Assembly (NCBI GenBank): GCA_039111635.1
Contig: JBCAQO010000009.1
Span: forward strand, 2,185,129-2,206,933
From: Heterobasidion occidentale
Taxonomy: Eukaryota; Basidiomycota; Agaricomycetes; Russulales; Bondarzewiaceae
DNA: 21,805 nt
Direction: 5' to 3'
The notes beneath the pieces are model-generated. The model saw only the letters and a program-made list of their open reading frames with translations. It searched no databases and had not been told where the DNA came from. Positions 8,487-18,256 of the stretch are shown here, in pieces (within the stretch, counting starts at the first letter, position 1; the number at the start of each line of letters is the position of its first letter). Made by a program: the position numbers and the translations under genes.

Positions 8487-9150
8487 TTGATAACCAATTT
8501 TGCCAGAACAATTGTCCTATCCAATAATAAGAGACTTGCTGGTTCTACACAGACACCAATTAAGTGGCCCTATCAAACTACCCAAACTGCTCATTTAGGG
8601 AAAGACAATACTTCTTTGTGGGAGACAATGGAACAAAGACAAAGTACATTTGGAACAAACAAGCCAACTCCTGAGAACTGCCACCCTAGTACAGAGAACC
8701 TGAACCAGTAATACTAAAGGACTCGGAACAGGAGGAAGAAAAAACATCTGAATCTGACTCCTCAGATATTCAAATACCGATCAACACCCAAAATACCCAA
8801 GACAATGCCAACATGTCGGGAGATTCAAGAATGACCCCTCCCCTCACTACAACCACACAGCCTAGAAGGGGCAAGCTTAAACTCCCCAACAATTTCACAG
8901 ACAACAGGACAGAATTGTAAAAGTTCCTTCTACAATGCCTCCTTCTCTTCACAGCAGAGTTGGACCAATACAAATCTGACGATGACAAAATCTCCTTGGT
9001 CCCCTCGTGCATGAGACACGGAACAGCTGGTGCTTGGGCAGAAAATGTCCTCAACAAGACAGTTGGGGCAGACCCTGCCAAGGGCCTTCCCTATTTCCAA
9101 AGAGAACTGGACCCAAAAGTCATGAACAAAATCTACAATAAAGAAACACC
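8487..9150 (+). pseudogene. gypsy gag, N-terminal part (broken)
   Basis: The first frame (8487-8711) is Gln/Thr/Asn-rich. After a frameshift the coding runs through an acidic stretch (EQEEEKTSESDSSD) to the Gag core: RRGKLKLPNNFTDN, a TAA stop at 8919-8921, then ELDQYKSDDDKISLVPSC and GTAGAWAENVLNK. This resembles the K-P-F-G...WL--...F......KI...LS-M-G-A--WA pattern of fungal chromovirus Gag. The family B LTR inserts at 9151, after KIYNKET. The normal role is the capsid and RNA packaging. Confidence 0.7.
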
Positions 9151-9681
9151 TGTTGTTTGTGGCCATTCTGGTTGATGTGGCATGGGTGCCACATGGGTGC
9201 CACCTTTCGGACTCATTGATTACTCGCCTCTACAGCTGGGAGCGGCCCTACAGCCACTCCCAGAGCGGGTATATTGCTTTCTTTCTCTTTTTGGACTGTC
9301 TCACTTCGTTTTCACCTTGTCTCACTTTGTTTCAGTTGTTTCACCAGGTTGGCTGACTCAGGTGGTCCTGTGTGATGTCATTGACACTCTGGACTGACCT
9401 CCAGGTGGAGCTTTTGACCGCTTTGTAAGGTGGACCACCTGTAATGACCTGTTGATGTCATACCTTCCTATTTTGTTTCTTATTGTTCTGTGTAGCTTAA
9501 ATACCTGTGGTCCGAGGGCGATTCTTTCTTCAGACTCTTACCCTCTGGACCACAGGTGCGCTCCCTTCTCTTCTTTGTATCTACTTTAGACTCTTACCCT
9601 CTGGACCACAGTCCTGTCGTTATAGAGCTTTCTTTTGGCACTCTCTCTGTGCCAGTCGCTTCATTCTCACTGCGCTCAACA
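9151..9681 (+). mobile_element. family B solo LTR in gypsy gag
   Basis: This 531-bp unit starts TGTTGTTTGTGG and ends CTCAACA. It is flanked by ACACC (9146-9150) and ACACT (9682-9686), a 5-bp duplication with one C/T difference. It carries no coding block and breaks the Gag sequence exactly. Inside are a 24-bp perfect direct repeat (9532-9555 and 9588-9611), a 10-bp inverted pair CCTGTGGTCC / GGACCACAGG (9504-9513, 9547-9556) and a 6-bp hairpin GTGGCA-TGGG-TGCCAC (9177-9192). TTAAATA near 9498 could be the TATA box. It has about 12 CpG in 531 bp, more than the surrounding gag, which fits a younger insertion. Short frames over 9507-9825 and 9153-9397 are inside it and are not genes. Confidence 0.82.
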
Positions 9682-9686
9682 ACACT

Positions 9687-10345
9687 GCTAAAAAATACAA
9701 TCCAGGACTGGATTAACACGACCTGCAAAGTGGATGGACATATAAGACCTCAAAGTGCTCAAAAGGCGATCCTTACCAACTCCACATCCTTCAGAAGTGA
9801 CTTCTTGAATTGCTTTTACCTCTAACCCGCTCCCCACTATAATTCTGCAAACACCCCTCAAAGAATGAACAACCAAGTAGTTGACATGGACATCAACACC
9901 TTTTAAAAGAAAAACACTGTTCGCCAGAAAAGCACATATGATAGCAAGCCTAATACCACTTGTTTCAATTATGGAAAATCTGGGCATTGGGTGTCTGACT
10001 GTTGTTTTTTATCCAGAGGTGTTCAGCTGTCTTAAGGAAATTGGTGCAAGCTGGTGGGTAGAAGAAGTAGAAGAGCTTGTGGTGTTGACAAGGAGGATAA
10101 AGACAATCAAGAACCCCCAGTGGGGAACAATTCAAGAATTTATTGAGGATTGGAGGAGGGGGGTTCTGATAGTGACCACCACCAACTACCATAACCTGAT
10201 CATCTGCTGGAATACACGGACTCTCCCTCAGGAAAGGGAAAACCCAGTTGAAGCAATGAAACACACTATGTACCGTCTAATAGTTGATAAAGCAATGGAC
10301 CTGTCTATGATGCTGCTAGCATCTGAGCACTCTTCCAAGAGCTAG
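9687..10345 (+). pseudogene. gypsy gag, C-terminal part with zinc knuckle
   Basis: After the inserted LTR the Gag-like tail resumes (IQDWINTTCKVDGHIR in one frame), shifts frame, and reaches the zinc knuckle at 9961-10002. A linker follows to a stop at 10343-10345 (ASEHSSKS). The reading needs at least two frame changes. Its place directly before protease supports the call. Confidence 0.62.
9961..10002 (+). other. Gag zinc knuckle, second Cys replaced by Tyr
   Basis: The codons read C-F-N-Y-G-K-S-G-H-W-V-S-D-C. This is CX2CX4HX4C with Tyr (TAT) where Cys (TGT) is expected, one G-to-A change. The GKSGHW-DC context is typical of retroelement Gag. Confidence 0.75.
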
Positions 10346-10439
10346 GGGACACAAAGGCGAGGGAGTTATTGGTAGATCTAGTGTAGAATTTTTCCTAGCC
10401 TCTTCTTCACCAGCCAAAGAGAGGGAAAAAGAGAGTCCA

Positions 10440-10900
10440 GAGTATGCACCACTGTTATGTATTCAAATTGGGGCAATGCACAGTCACGTCATCACTCCCA
10501 TTTGACTCAATGTGTAATTAACAACTCAAGGAGCAAGTGCTAGAGCAAGAGTCACCATCAACTCAGCCTACGAAGGAATCTTGGTTCATGAACAGTGGGT
10601 ATGGAAGCATAACTTTCTAACCTACTCGTTGAACTATCTCATCTGCGTCTAGAACATTAATGACACAATAAATAAAGAAGGCCTCATACAACAAGGCCTG
10701 GATGTAAACCTTATAGTCAGGGACCAATGAGTCAGAATGCATACTGAACGTGTCTAGATGTTTATCACCAATCTAGGAAAAGACAACATGTTCCTAGGAA
10801 CAAATTAGTTAAAATACCACGGCCCCTCCATTGAGTGGAGGCATTATAAGGTACACTTTGATTGGTGCCCCTAAGATTGCCAACAACCGTACAGGTTTAC
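10440..10900 (+). pseudogene. gypsy aspartic protease domain (broken)
   Basis: A frame from about 10530 reads GASARARVTINSAYEGILVH then WVWKHNFLTYSL, NINDTINKEG and MFLGTN-stop-LKYHGPSIEW. This follows the gypsy protease order (D-SGA...F, later --LG--WL--HNP-IDW). The stop at 10806-10808 is TAG for an expected Trp (TGG). Just before GASA the frame is broken (INNS instead of a clean D-SG), so the active-site Asp is not readable. Confidence 0.65.
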
Positions 10901-11280
10901 CAAGGCAAGGAAAGAACCAATCAAGAAGAAATGGTTAGCTAAACTACACAGCAATAAGATACCCAAGCGGAGGCAACCACATCTTATCCCTAGGCCGGTA
11001 GGACCTCTGTGGGAATGGATAAAAAAATAATGGTGACAACTACCTATAAAGGAATAGAAAACTTAGTTTATTTTGATGGTAGAAGATAAATATCAGTAAT
11101 AGCTCATTTGGAAAAGGCTCAAGGTACTAGTAGCCAAAAGGGAGAAACACCAGCATACTCATCGAGAGACAGCTGCATGCAAAACCGCAAAACAAGTTGC
11201 CAAGAAGGCACAAGTATAGTCCAACTCCTTTGCAAGGACTCACAAAAGGGAACCAGTCAGTAAGAAAGTGGCTCCCCAAA
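10901..11280 (+). other. decayed linker between protease and reverse transcriptase
   Basis: About 380 bp at the position of the protease-RT linker, with many stops in each frame. Lys/Gln-rich fragments are readable but no conserved block is. Confidence 0.4.
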
Positions 11281-12190
11281 CCCTTTGGCTTTGCTAGTTT
11301 TGACAAAGATCTAGGAGAGGAAATCAACACAACCAACTTAAAGGATCGTGTCCCAATAGAATATTACTCCTACCTCAACATTTTTTGCAAATGACAGTCA
11401 CAGAGACTCTCTAAGCATACTATCTAGGGCCATGCAATAGATCTTAAACCGTCATTCAAACCTCAGGCTCCAAGGATCTTTCCCCTGAGTCCTAAGAAAT
11501 ATGACAAGCTAGGAAAATCCATCAAGGAGCACTTTTTCAGAGGAACTATCCATCGGTCAACAGCTTATAGCACGGCCCTATTTTCTTCATAGGGAAAAAA
11601 AATGGGAAGCTCCACCCGGTACAGAATTATCGCCACCTCAATAAACACACCATCTGATACATATGCTCCCTGCCATCAATCCAAGAATTATTGGATATCA
11701 TTTGAGGGGCCATAGTATTTTTAAAACTGAATGTTCGGTGGGGATATAACAACATGCACATAAAGGAAGGGGATGAACCCAAGGCAGCCTTTGTGATGCC
11801 CTTGGGGCTCTTTGAACCTACAGTAATGTTCTTTGGGCTCACTAACTCCCTAGCAACCTTCCAGGTCATGATAAATATGATCTTCCAAGATCTCATCCTT
11901 GCCTGGAAGATTATGGTATATATGGACAACATCTCAATCTTTTCAAAAACCATAGTGGAGCATGTTATGGTTGTCAAACAATTCCTCCAAATCTTGCACA
12001 ATAACAATCTTTACCCTAAGCCCAAGAAATGCAAGTTCTACAAGGAAAAGCTCAATTACATTGGGTACACCATTTTCAAAGATCACATTACAATGGAGGA
12101 CTTGAAGATTGATGCCATTCAAAATTAGCCAATTCCCTGTACAGTCTGCAACATCCATTCCTTTCTGGGTCTTGGGAATTTATATTAATA
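11281..12190 (+). pseudogene. gypsy reverse transcriptase, catalytic site mutated
   Basis: Blocks in order are: HAIDLKPSFKPQAPRIFPLSPKKYDKL (about 11431-11511, given in part), then frame changes, then KEGDEPKAAFVMPLGLFEP, FFGLTNSLATFQVMIN, and VYMDNISIFSKTIVEH (from 11916). These are the usual H-IDL-P, DE-KAAF, FGLTN-PATFQ--MN and VY-DDILI-S blocks. The YXDD motif reads YMDN: the last Asp (11928-11930, AAC) is Asn, so the polymerase would be dead even if the frames were repaired. KCKFYKEKLNYIGYTI then follows the thumb pattern. TAG stops interrupt 11580-11720 and 12126. Confidence 0.85.
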
Positions 12191-12710
12191 ATTTATCAAC
12201 AAGTTCTCTTTAATCGCTTGACCTTTACATGACCTCACTAAGGAGGACATGAAGTGGGACTAGACTACAGCTTGCCAACAGGCATTTGACTGGTTGAAGG
12301 AGGCCTTCATCAGTCAACCCGTCCTGTTATACCCTGATCCCATACATCCATACCAATTAGTAACTGATGCATTTCTCACTACATATAGAGCAGTTCTTTT
12401 ACAGGAAGGACCTGATAATGACTGGCACCCAATTGCTTACCTCTCCAGATCGTTCTCACCCTCGGAGTGGAATTACAATGTACACAATCATGAGCTACTT
12501 GTTATTATCAAGGCACTGGAACACTGGAAGCACCCTTTTGAGATCTGAATGGACCACAAAAATCTGATTTACTTCCAGACAGCCCAAGACTTATTGAGGT
12601 GACAAGCTTGTTGGAGTCTGTTTTTATCACAATTCAACTTCCAGCTCAGCTATAAGTCAGGAACAACAAATTATGCAGATGCTCTATCCAGGCATCCAGA
12701 CTTTAGGGAG
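12191..12710 (+). pseudogene. gypsy RNase H domain (broken)
   Basis: The frame reads CQQAFDWLKEAFISQPVL, YQLVTDAFLTTYRAVLLQEG, HPIAYLSRSFSPSEWNYNVH and ELLVIIKALEHWKHPFEI-stop. After it come MDHKNLIYFQTAQ-LL-stop and YADALSRHPD. The first catalytic Asp (TDAS) remains as TDAF. CGA-to-TGA explains the stop in the expected RRQARW block. The order and spacing match gypsy RNase H. Confidence 0.85.
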
Positions 12711-13260
12711 GGGGTGGAATCTAATAATAAGGCACAAACTCTGCTACTGTCTAAACTTTTTACCAAGTCCAGCGAAACTTTGGTAGAACCAGACAAAGAC
12801 ATACACATCAAAGCAACGGAAATTTTATTATTGGACCTCCTTTCCTTTATTCAATACTCGTGTTTGGACCATGGCCTGCTAATTGACATAGCCCTCAAGA
12901 AACTACTTGAAAAAGGACCTCAAGCAATGCAAGAGAACCTAGGGAAATGGACACATCAAAATAGAATCACATGGTGCAATAGTTATATATGCATTCCTAA
13001 GGACGACCTCCTACAATAGACAATTGTCAAAATGCACCATGACACTATGGCCACGAGACACCCAGGCCAAACAATAAACCTAGAGCTGATATAACACCAT
13101 TATTGGTGGCCGAGCATGAGTAAATTTGTCCATCAATATATAGACGGTTGTGTGGTATGCCAATCTACTAAGAAACTACCCCATCAGATCCATCTACCAA
13201 TCCAACCATTTGAAACAATGAATGTCCCTTGGTGCTTCATCTCCACCAATTTTGTAACAG
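12711..13260 (+). pseudogene. gypsy integrase, N-terminal zinc-binding part
   Basis: A tether (12714-13019) is followed by MHHDTMATRHPGQTINLELI, HHYWWPSMSKFVHQYIDGCV and CQSTKKLPHQ. These match H--H, GH-G-TKT, YWWPGM and C--CQ--K of the gypsy integrase HHCC domain (about 13032-13175). The last block, PWCFISTNFVT, is the start of the DDE core, with Asn for the first catalytic Asp (D to N). It ends at 13260, where unit C is inserted. Coding picks up again at 14317. Confidence 0.82.
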
Positions 13261-14312
13261 TGATACACTAGAGGTGTCTCTAAGTGCCAAGCACAACACC
13301 AAAGCAACCTCTAGTATAGGGATGCTGGAGCTAGTATCTAATACACAAGGAAATGTTAGTAACAACTTTAGAAAGCGAGGGCGCACTGAGGAGCAAATGG
13401 GAAGTGTGAGATTATAGCACCCAAATGGTTTTGGAACTGCACCAAACACTGACCAAATGTTTGGTCAGTCATGTTGGGAATGCATTTAGTAATGAGAAAG
13501 GTAGCGCTACAACCAACAACTATGTGCTTTAAGAGCCACACAGGACTCTGACAATATACAAGAGATACAAGTAAAGAGATGAGTACAAACATGAATGAGG
13601 CCAAATGACGAGAATGTCAAGTTTTCAGGAGTTGACAAAGATAATTTTAATGGACAAGATGAGGGCAAATGAGCTCTGAACTGTGGGGTACAAAAGCTAG
13701 TTTATTCTAGAGTTGTATGTAGGTTTTTATAGTAAATAGAGCCCCTAAGTAAAATATTGAATGAGAAATAAGAGTAGGTACCGAGTGGGCACCAAGATCT
13801 AGTGACCAGCAAAGATAAGAAGGTAGGTGAAATGTCCATATAGGTTCCAAAGGTGATAAGGTAAAAGTCTATTAGTGATGACGAGATCCCAAACATTTGA
13901 TATTCATCATCCAAGTGTAGGTAGCAGAAACAGGTGCTGGAGAGCCAATGAAAAGAAAAAAATAGTAAATGTATGACTTGGGTAGCCAAGCGATGGTGTG
14001 AGATTGTGTTTGACCGAACATATGGAAGTTGGGATGATAAGTGATAAGGACTGACCAAATTATGGGTTATTGGCTCCCAATTTTGTCAACATTTATTGTA
14101 GCACTCCTGTGCGGTTATGATAAGTACACAAAGTATGGGCAAACTGACCCAAGTGCTGCTAAACATCCTTTGGTGGCTTGCAGTTGTTCAAGTAGGGACC
14201 AACTGTGTTCGGTACAAGTTGGCATCTTCGGTACTTGTCTAGAGCTATTTGGTCTCTTCCCAAAGCTTTCCAAATACCTCCCTTGGACCCCAGAGTGGGT
14301 GCATGCTTATCA
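13261..14312 (-). mobile_element. family C insertion, probable solo LTR, in gypsy integrase
   Basis: The unit starts TGATACAC and ends CTTATCA, giving TGATA...TATCA inverted ends. It is flanked by ACAG (13257-13260) and ACGG (14313-14316), an imperfect 4-bp duplication. Read as 5 bp it is AACAG / AACGG, with the boundary shifted by one base. Removing the unit with one copy of the flank restores FVT-DLPKSRGYD across the integrase core. No protein domain is seen in 1052 bp. On the minus strand TATAAAAACC (about 13715-13724) could be a TATA box, which is why minus is preferred. The element type is inferred: a solo LTR is most likely, and a non-autonomous DNA element is possible. Confidence 0.6.
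13448..13469. repeat. 22-bp palindrome inside family C unit
   Basis: Ten-base arms ACTGACCAAA and TTTGGTCAGT are separated by TG. A further copy of ACTGACCAAAT occurs at 14050-14060 near the other end of the unit. Confidence 0.7.
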
Positions 14313-14316
14313 ACGG

Positions 14317-15166
14317 ACCTCCCAAAAAGCAGAGGTTATGACTTGATAAATATAGTAGTCAACCAAGGACTGTCCAAGGGGATTGTGATAACTCTATGTA
14401 AGAAACAATCATGACAGAAAAAACCACAATGTTCTTCCAAGACAATATGTTCAAGCAGTATGGCTTACTAATTAAAGTGGTGTTTGACAGAGGCCCTCAA
14501 TTTGTGGCAAAATTCATACAAGAACTATGGAAAGGACTGGGGATCACCTTAGTCCTTAGTATGGCTTATCATCCCCAAATAGATGGAGAAATAGAATGAG
14601 TCAATTAGGAGATCGAACAGTTTCTGCAAAAATTTTGCAACTACCACCAGGATAACTGGATAGGCCTGCTCCCTTTTGCAGAATTCTCCCACAACACCCA
14701 AAGACACTTTGCTACTGGGAAATTGCCATTTGAGGTCCTCTACAAGTTCAACCCACCATATTCAGTTGACTCAGCTTTGGAGACCAAGGTGCTAGCAGTA
14801 ACCAAATACCTACAACTGATCCAAGAAATGCAGGAAGAAGCCGCTGACAGTTTACAAATGGTAGTGTAGCACATCAAAGACATAGACCTTCACTGGAAAC
14901 TTCTGCAGTGGGAAGTAGGAACCCAAGTATGGTTAGAAGGAATCCATATCTGGACGACTTATCCGAAGATCAAACTGGTACCCAGATATTATGGTCCTTT
15001 TCAGGTGATGGAAAGAATCAGCTCCCTAGCTTATTGGTTAGAAATACCTGAAACATTGAAAACACACCTAGTGTTCCACGCCTCCCTGCTCACCAAATAT
15101 CAGGAGACGGAGGCTCATAGAAGGAATTACCCTAGGCCACCTCCAGAAGTCTTGAACAAGGAAGAA
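14317..15166 (+). pseudogene. gypsy integrase, catalytic core and C-terminal part
   Basis: The core resumes with LPKSRGYDLINIVVNQGLSK. It continues with QDNMFKQYGLLIKVVFDRG and PQFVAKFIQELWKGLGITLV, then MAYHPQIDGEIE. The second catalytic Asp is present (VFDRG, 14480-14491) and so is the Glu region (DGEIE-stop-VN-stop-EIE). The stops there are TGA for CGA (14596-14598) and TAG for CAG. The C-terminal part includes LLPFAEFSHNTQRH, GTQVWLEG and PRYYGPFQVMERIS followed by HLVFHASLL. These match the GPY/F module and the HPVFHVSLL block of chromoviruses. Confidence 0.87.
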
Positions 15167-15364
15167 CACTATGAAGTGGAAGCCGTTCTAGACTCAAGGT
15201 GCCAAGGACAGAGTACCAAGTACCTTATTAAGTAGGTAGGATACTCTGAGGCAGACAATACTTGGGAACCCTTCACTCTCCTAAAAGGAATGGCTAATAA
15301 AGCCCTTCAAGAGTTTTATGAAAACTACCTGGACAAGCCCCGACCTGTGGCAATTAAGCTCTAG
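15167..15364 (+). pseudogene. C-terminal chromodomain of the gypsy polyprotein
   Basis: The sequence HYEVEAVLDSR, then TKYLIK-stop-VGYSEADNTWEPF and KPRPVAIKL-stop, matches the chromodomain pattern (YEVE-IL--R, KYL-KW-GY----TWEP). The in-frame TAG at 15233-15235 replaces the Trp of KW-GY. In chromoviruses this domain directs insertion, often to modified chromatin. The polyprotein ends with TAG at 15362-15364. Confidence 0.88.
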
Positions 15365-16800
15365 GAGAGGTGTATAAGAAAGACCATTTCCCCCTCCTTA
15401 GAAAAGATGACCCCCTCTCCCCAGTGCATGTCCGACCATTCCTCCTATTACTCCTCCAAACACACTATGCTCATCAATGAAGGAATAATCTCATCACCCT
15501 CAAGAAACTCCTCTTTGAGCATTGTCCTCACTATTCCCAAATGCAACACTAGAATACCTGGTGAAGGTGGCCATCCAAGTGTACCAGAAGGAGTTCCCAT
15601 ATCAGTTGCCATCTGCATTTCCACAACCAAACTCAGAAGAGGAACCAAGTTGCAAGCCCCATCACGGGCTGAGGAAACTGATGATGGCCACCTTATGGAA
15701 CATTAAAGAAAAGGAGGACCAGCTTCACCAACTGCTCTAGAACCAATGATAGCGACAGTTTAGGATGAACCAAGACTAGTGACAAGAGGTAGAGGAGGAC
15801 TTCCAGGTCATGAACACCCTGAACTGGCTATGGCTGCTCCGGAAAATGTATCAGAGCCAGCAACAAGTAACACACCAGCTACCAGATTGGCAGGACCAGG
15901 TCAGGATTCTGGCCTACACAGATGACCATCAGGCAGCCTCCTAGTATGCCTAAGGAAATAATGGGGCTTATGCCCTTCCCATATACCTGGATGAGTTCTC
16001 CACCTTCATCAATCTGGAGCTCCTTCCTGCCCTTCTGTCTGACACCAACACCCTCCACTCTCATCCCCTTAGGGTCAAACCCTTTCACGTACAACTACAG
16101 CACAGTAAAGCCATCAGAGAAGTACCAACTACAGGTAGTTGAGACACTACTACCTAGACCAAATATGTCTGGATAACAGTGTAACGGCAGGCACAAAGGG
16201 ATCAAGAGTGCTTTTCTTCCCTGTCAGAGGTTCAACCTAGTAGAAATGATGTTTGGACCGCCAACGACAAACAACCTCTAAGATACTGGAGGAACAAGAG
16301 GAGAGGAAACCAAAGGGCAAGAGGAGCACCATGACAGAGAGGCAACATTGGAAGCTCCCACAGTGCTCGAGCAGCTCAACTGCAAAATTCTCCACCTGTT
16401 GATACTCCTTGAGATGTTGGAAGTGAAGAAATGCATGCTCGTCCTATTAGACAAGCTCATAATCCTCAACCACCAACTCCAAGGACTATTATGTGGACTT
16501 GAGCAGAATTAGATGCGTGGGATGTGGTTGAGGATGGAAACTATGATAACATAGACCCTTACTACAGACCGGATGAAGGCTATGATGGATATGGGGACAC
16601 ATTTGGAGGGTATTAGGGATGAGGTTGAGGACAAGGAAGTTAAGGAACCCCTTGTTCAAATAATGATGGAGAGGAAAGAACCCTCCATATCACAGGTACT
16701 AGTTTTATACCCAGGACAACCAAAGTTAATATCCGAAAAAATGTTAAACTATAGGAATGTCCACAATAACATTAAACTAAGCATAGGAAGGAAAACCTAG
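15365..16800 (+). pseudogene. coding-like stretch after the chromodomain, function unknown
   Basis: Downstream of the pol stop is about 1.4 kb with coding-like composition in shifting frames. Readable parts are VAIQVYQKEFPYQLPSAFPQ and KLMMATLWNIKEKEDQLHQL (15552-15738), then EPRLVTRGRGGLPGHEHPEL, then a Pro/Ser-rich part (15922-16176), then RTIMWT-stop-AELDAWDVVEDG. After that come NIDPYYRPDEGYDGYGD (about 16545-16600) and EVEDKEVKEPLVQIMMERKE (16620-16679). It may be an extra ORF of this chromovirus or the gag of a second broken element. I recognise no domain. Confidence 0.4.
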
Positions 16801-17300
16801 AATCCAAACAATACTTTGATCAAGTTGTTGACCTACATGTTGTTAAACTGTGAAAAGAGAAGAAGGCAGGGAAGTACCTAACCACTTCATTCACCCCTCT
16901 CTGCTATGGCACATGGTGCATCTCACCCTCTCATTGTCAAGAGGTATTCTGATAAGCAATTGGGTGTCCCGCTAGGATTCCCAGTTTTACAGGGCCCTTT
17001 CCACATTAGGAGGCCCTTTGTATGATTCAGCATAACCTGGTCTGATGGTACATGAACAACTTTTCGGTATTGTGGCAATGCTGGAAAGCGTAGAAGATGT
17101 AAGAATCTAGTGGGAAATTGTGTTGCATGTTCACCGAATGGGAAATGATGAACTCTATCTCGCTGTTAAGGTCTGACAGGTGTTTGGACATCCTATTTTG
17201 GATCTCTAGTTTTACAGGGTCATTCCGCATTAGGAGGCCTTATTGTGATGCGCACACATAGTGGTCGCACACCACTAAGTAGCCAATGAACAAGAAAACC
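16801..17300. other. non-coding region with an internal duplication
   Basis: AGTTTTACAGGGCCCTTT and ACATTAGGAGGCCCTTTGTA (about 16983-17022) recur as AGTTTTACAGGGTCATTCCG and CATTAGGAGGCCTTATTGTG (about 17210-17250), 225-228 bp apart. A weaker third trace, TTATTTACAGGGTCATGAG, is near 18032. Stops are dense in all frames. Confidence 0.5.
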
Positions 17301-17402
17301 AACATCTGGAACGATATAAAACTACCAAAGGCTTGGTCCGCAATGACTATAAACTAGTTATCATCCAGAACGACACTAAAGCTACCAATGACCCTCGGAA
17401 TG
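17301..17402. repeat. degenerate tandem repeat patch 1
   Basis: Successive units share a TCCGGAACGAYAYTAAACTACCA-like plan. Seen pieces are ATCTGGAACGATATAAAACT, GGTCCGCAATGACTATAAAC and CCAGAACGACACTAAAGCTA, then the start of a fourth, CCTCGGAATG. Distances between equivalent positions are about 32, 27 and 30 bp. Confidence 0.5.
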
Positions 17403-17698
17403 TGGTTGCATTCTGGCAGATGGTGGACTTCAAGCACCCACAATTGCAGAACCTTTCTGACCAGGTCAAGGCACTTCCATATTCCATATGCCCTCCAGTA
17501 AAAGAATATGGGGCCAACATGGTTCAATTTTGTGCGAGGGATTTGGGGACATGGAGTGGGTTGTTAGCTTTTTTCAGAACCACAACTACTCCACAGTGCA
17601 CCCATTCTACCCTTGAAGTTAGAAGCAAGAAATTCTGCTTTAAGGGCCAGTTGAAAAGTAACTGGGAATGTGCCTTGGACTCAAAATTAACACCTTAG
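17333..17698 (+). pseudogene. 121-codon open frame, possible hAT transposase tail
   Basis: The frame is open from an ATG at 17333 to a TAG at 17696-17698. The first 20 residues lie in the tandem repeat patch, so the ATG is probably not a real start. The part NVVAFWQMVDFKHPQLQNLS followed by DQVKALPYSICPP resembles the FW...HP-L--LA---L-IP opening of the hAT C-terminal dimerisation domain, but the ERVFS block that should follow is not seen. No terminal repeats were found. The assignment is inference and could be wrong. Confidence 0.25.
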
Positions 17699-18256
17699 GG
17701 ATAGGGAATAATTGGCCACTCTTCGTCTTAGAACCTATCTGCCTAACATCCGAACTGACAGCAAACTATTGTCCCTTATTGTCCCTCAGTTCACAAGGAT
17801 CATGATCTTCTAAATTCCTGACCAGAGGATTTAGATTAGTTCACAATAACATTAACCTACTATCCCTTCAAGCATAAGAATTGTGAGTGGTGACTTTGAA
17901 CTGCTGAAGCCCCCACTTAGTCCAAAATGACCTTAAACTATCTCACCCTAGAGGATTAAATCAATTGAGGCTTAGAAGGCTTAAGCCAAGCAATAACAGC
18001 CATCCTTCATGATGATAAACTGGGCAGCCCTTTATTTACAGGGTCATGAGTTGTGTCAAAATAGAAGCTTATTTTAGCAGTACTCCTATAAGTTATCCAG
18101 TTTGATATAGTATAAATCCTCATCATCGCTCCTCAGTGGAACCCTGTCAAGAAGTAGGACCTGGTTCAGGGGCCTATGCGCATTACCAATGGATGTTCTA
18201 GTGTGCAGAAAAGTCTACTGTCTTGTTTACAGGTACTCCATGTTGGCAATGGATAG
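17699..18256. other. non-coding stretch, nothing recognised
   Basis: Stops are frequent in all frames and no repeat or RNA gene is apparent, apart from the weak TTTACAGGGTCATGAG echo near 18032. Confidence 0.45.

Noticed and set aside
9507..9825. Open frames across the end of family B LTR
   Set aside because: They begin inside a solo LTR and cross its target-site junction. No domain is seen.
13702..14058. 118-codon minus-strand frame in unit C
   Set aside because: It lies within an LTR-like insertion, has Ser/Leu/Tyr-rich low-information composition and matches no known domain.
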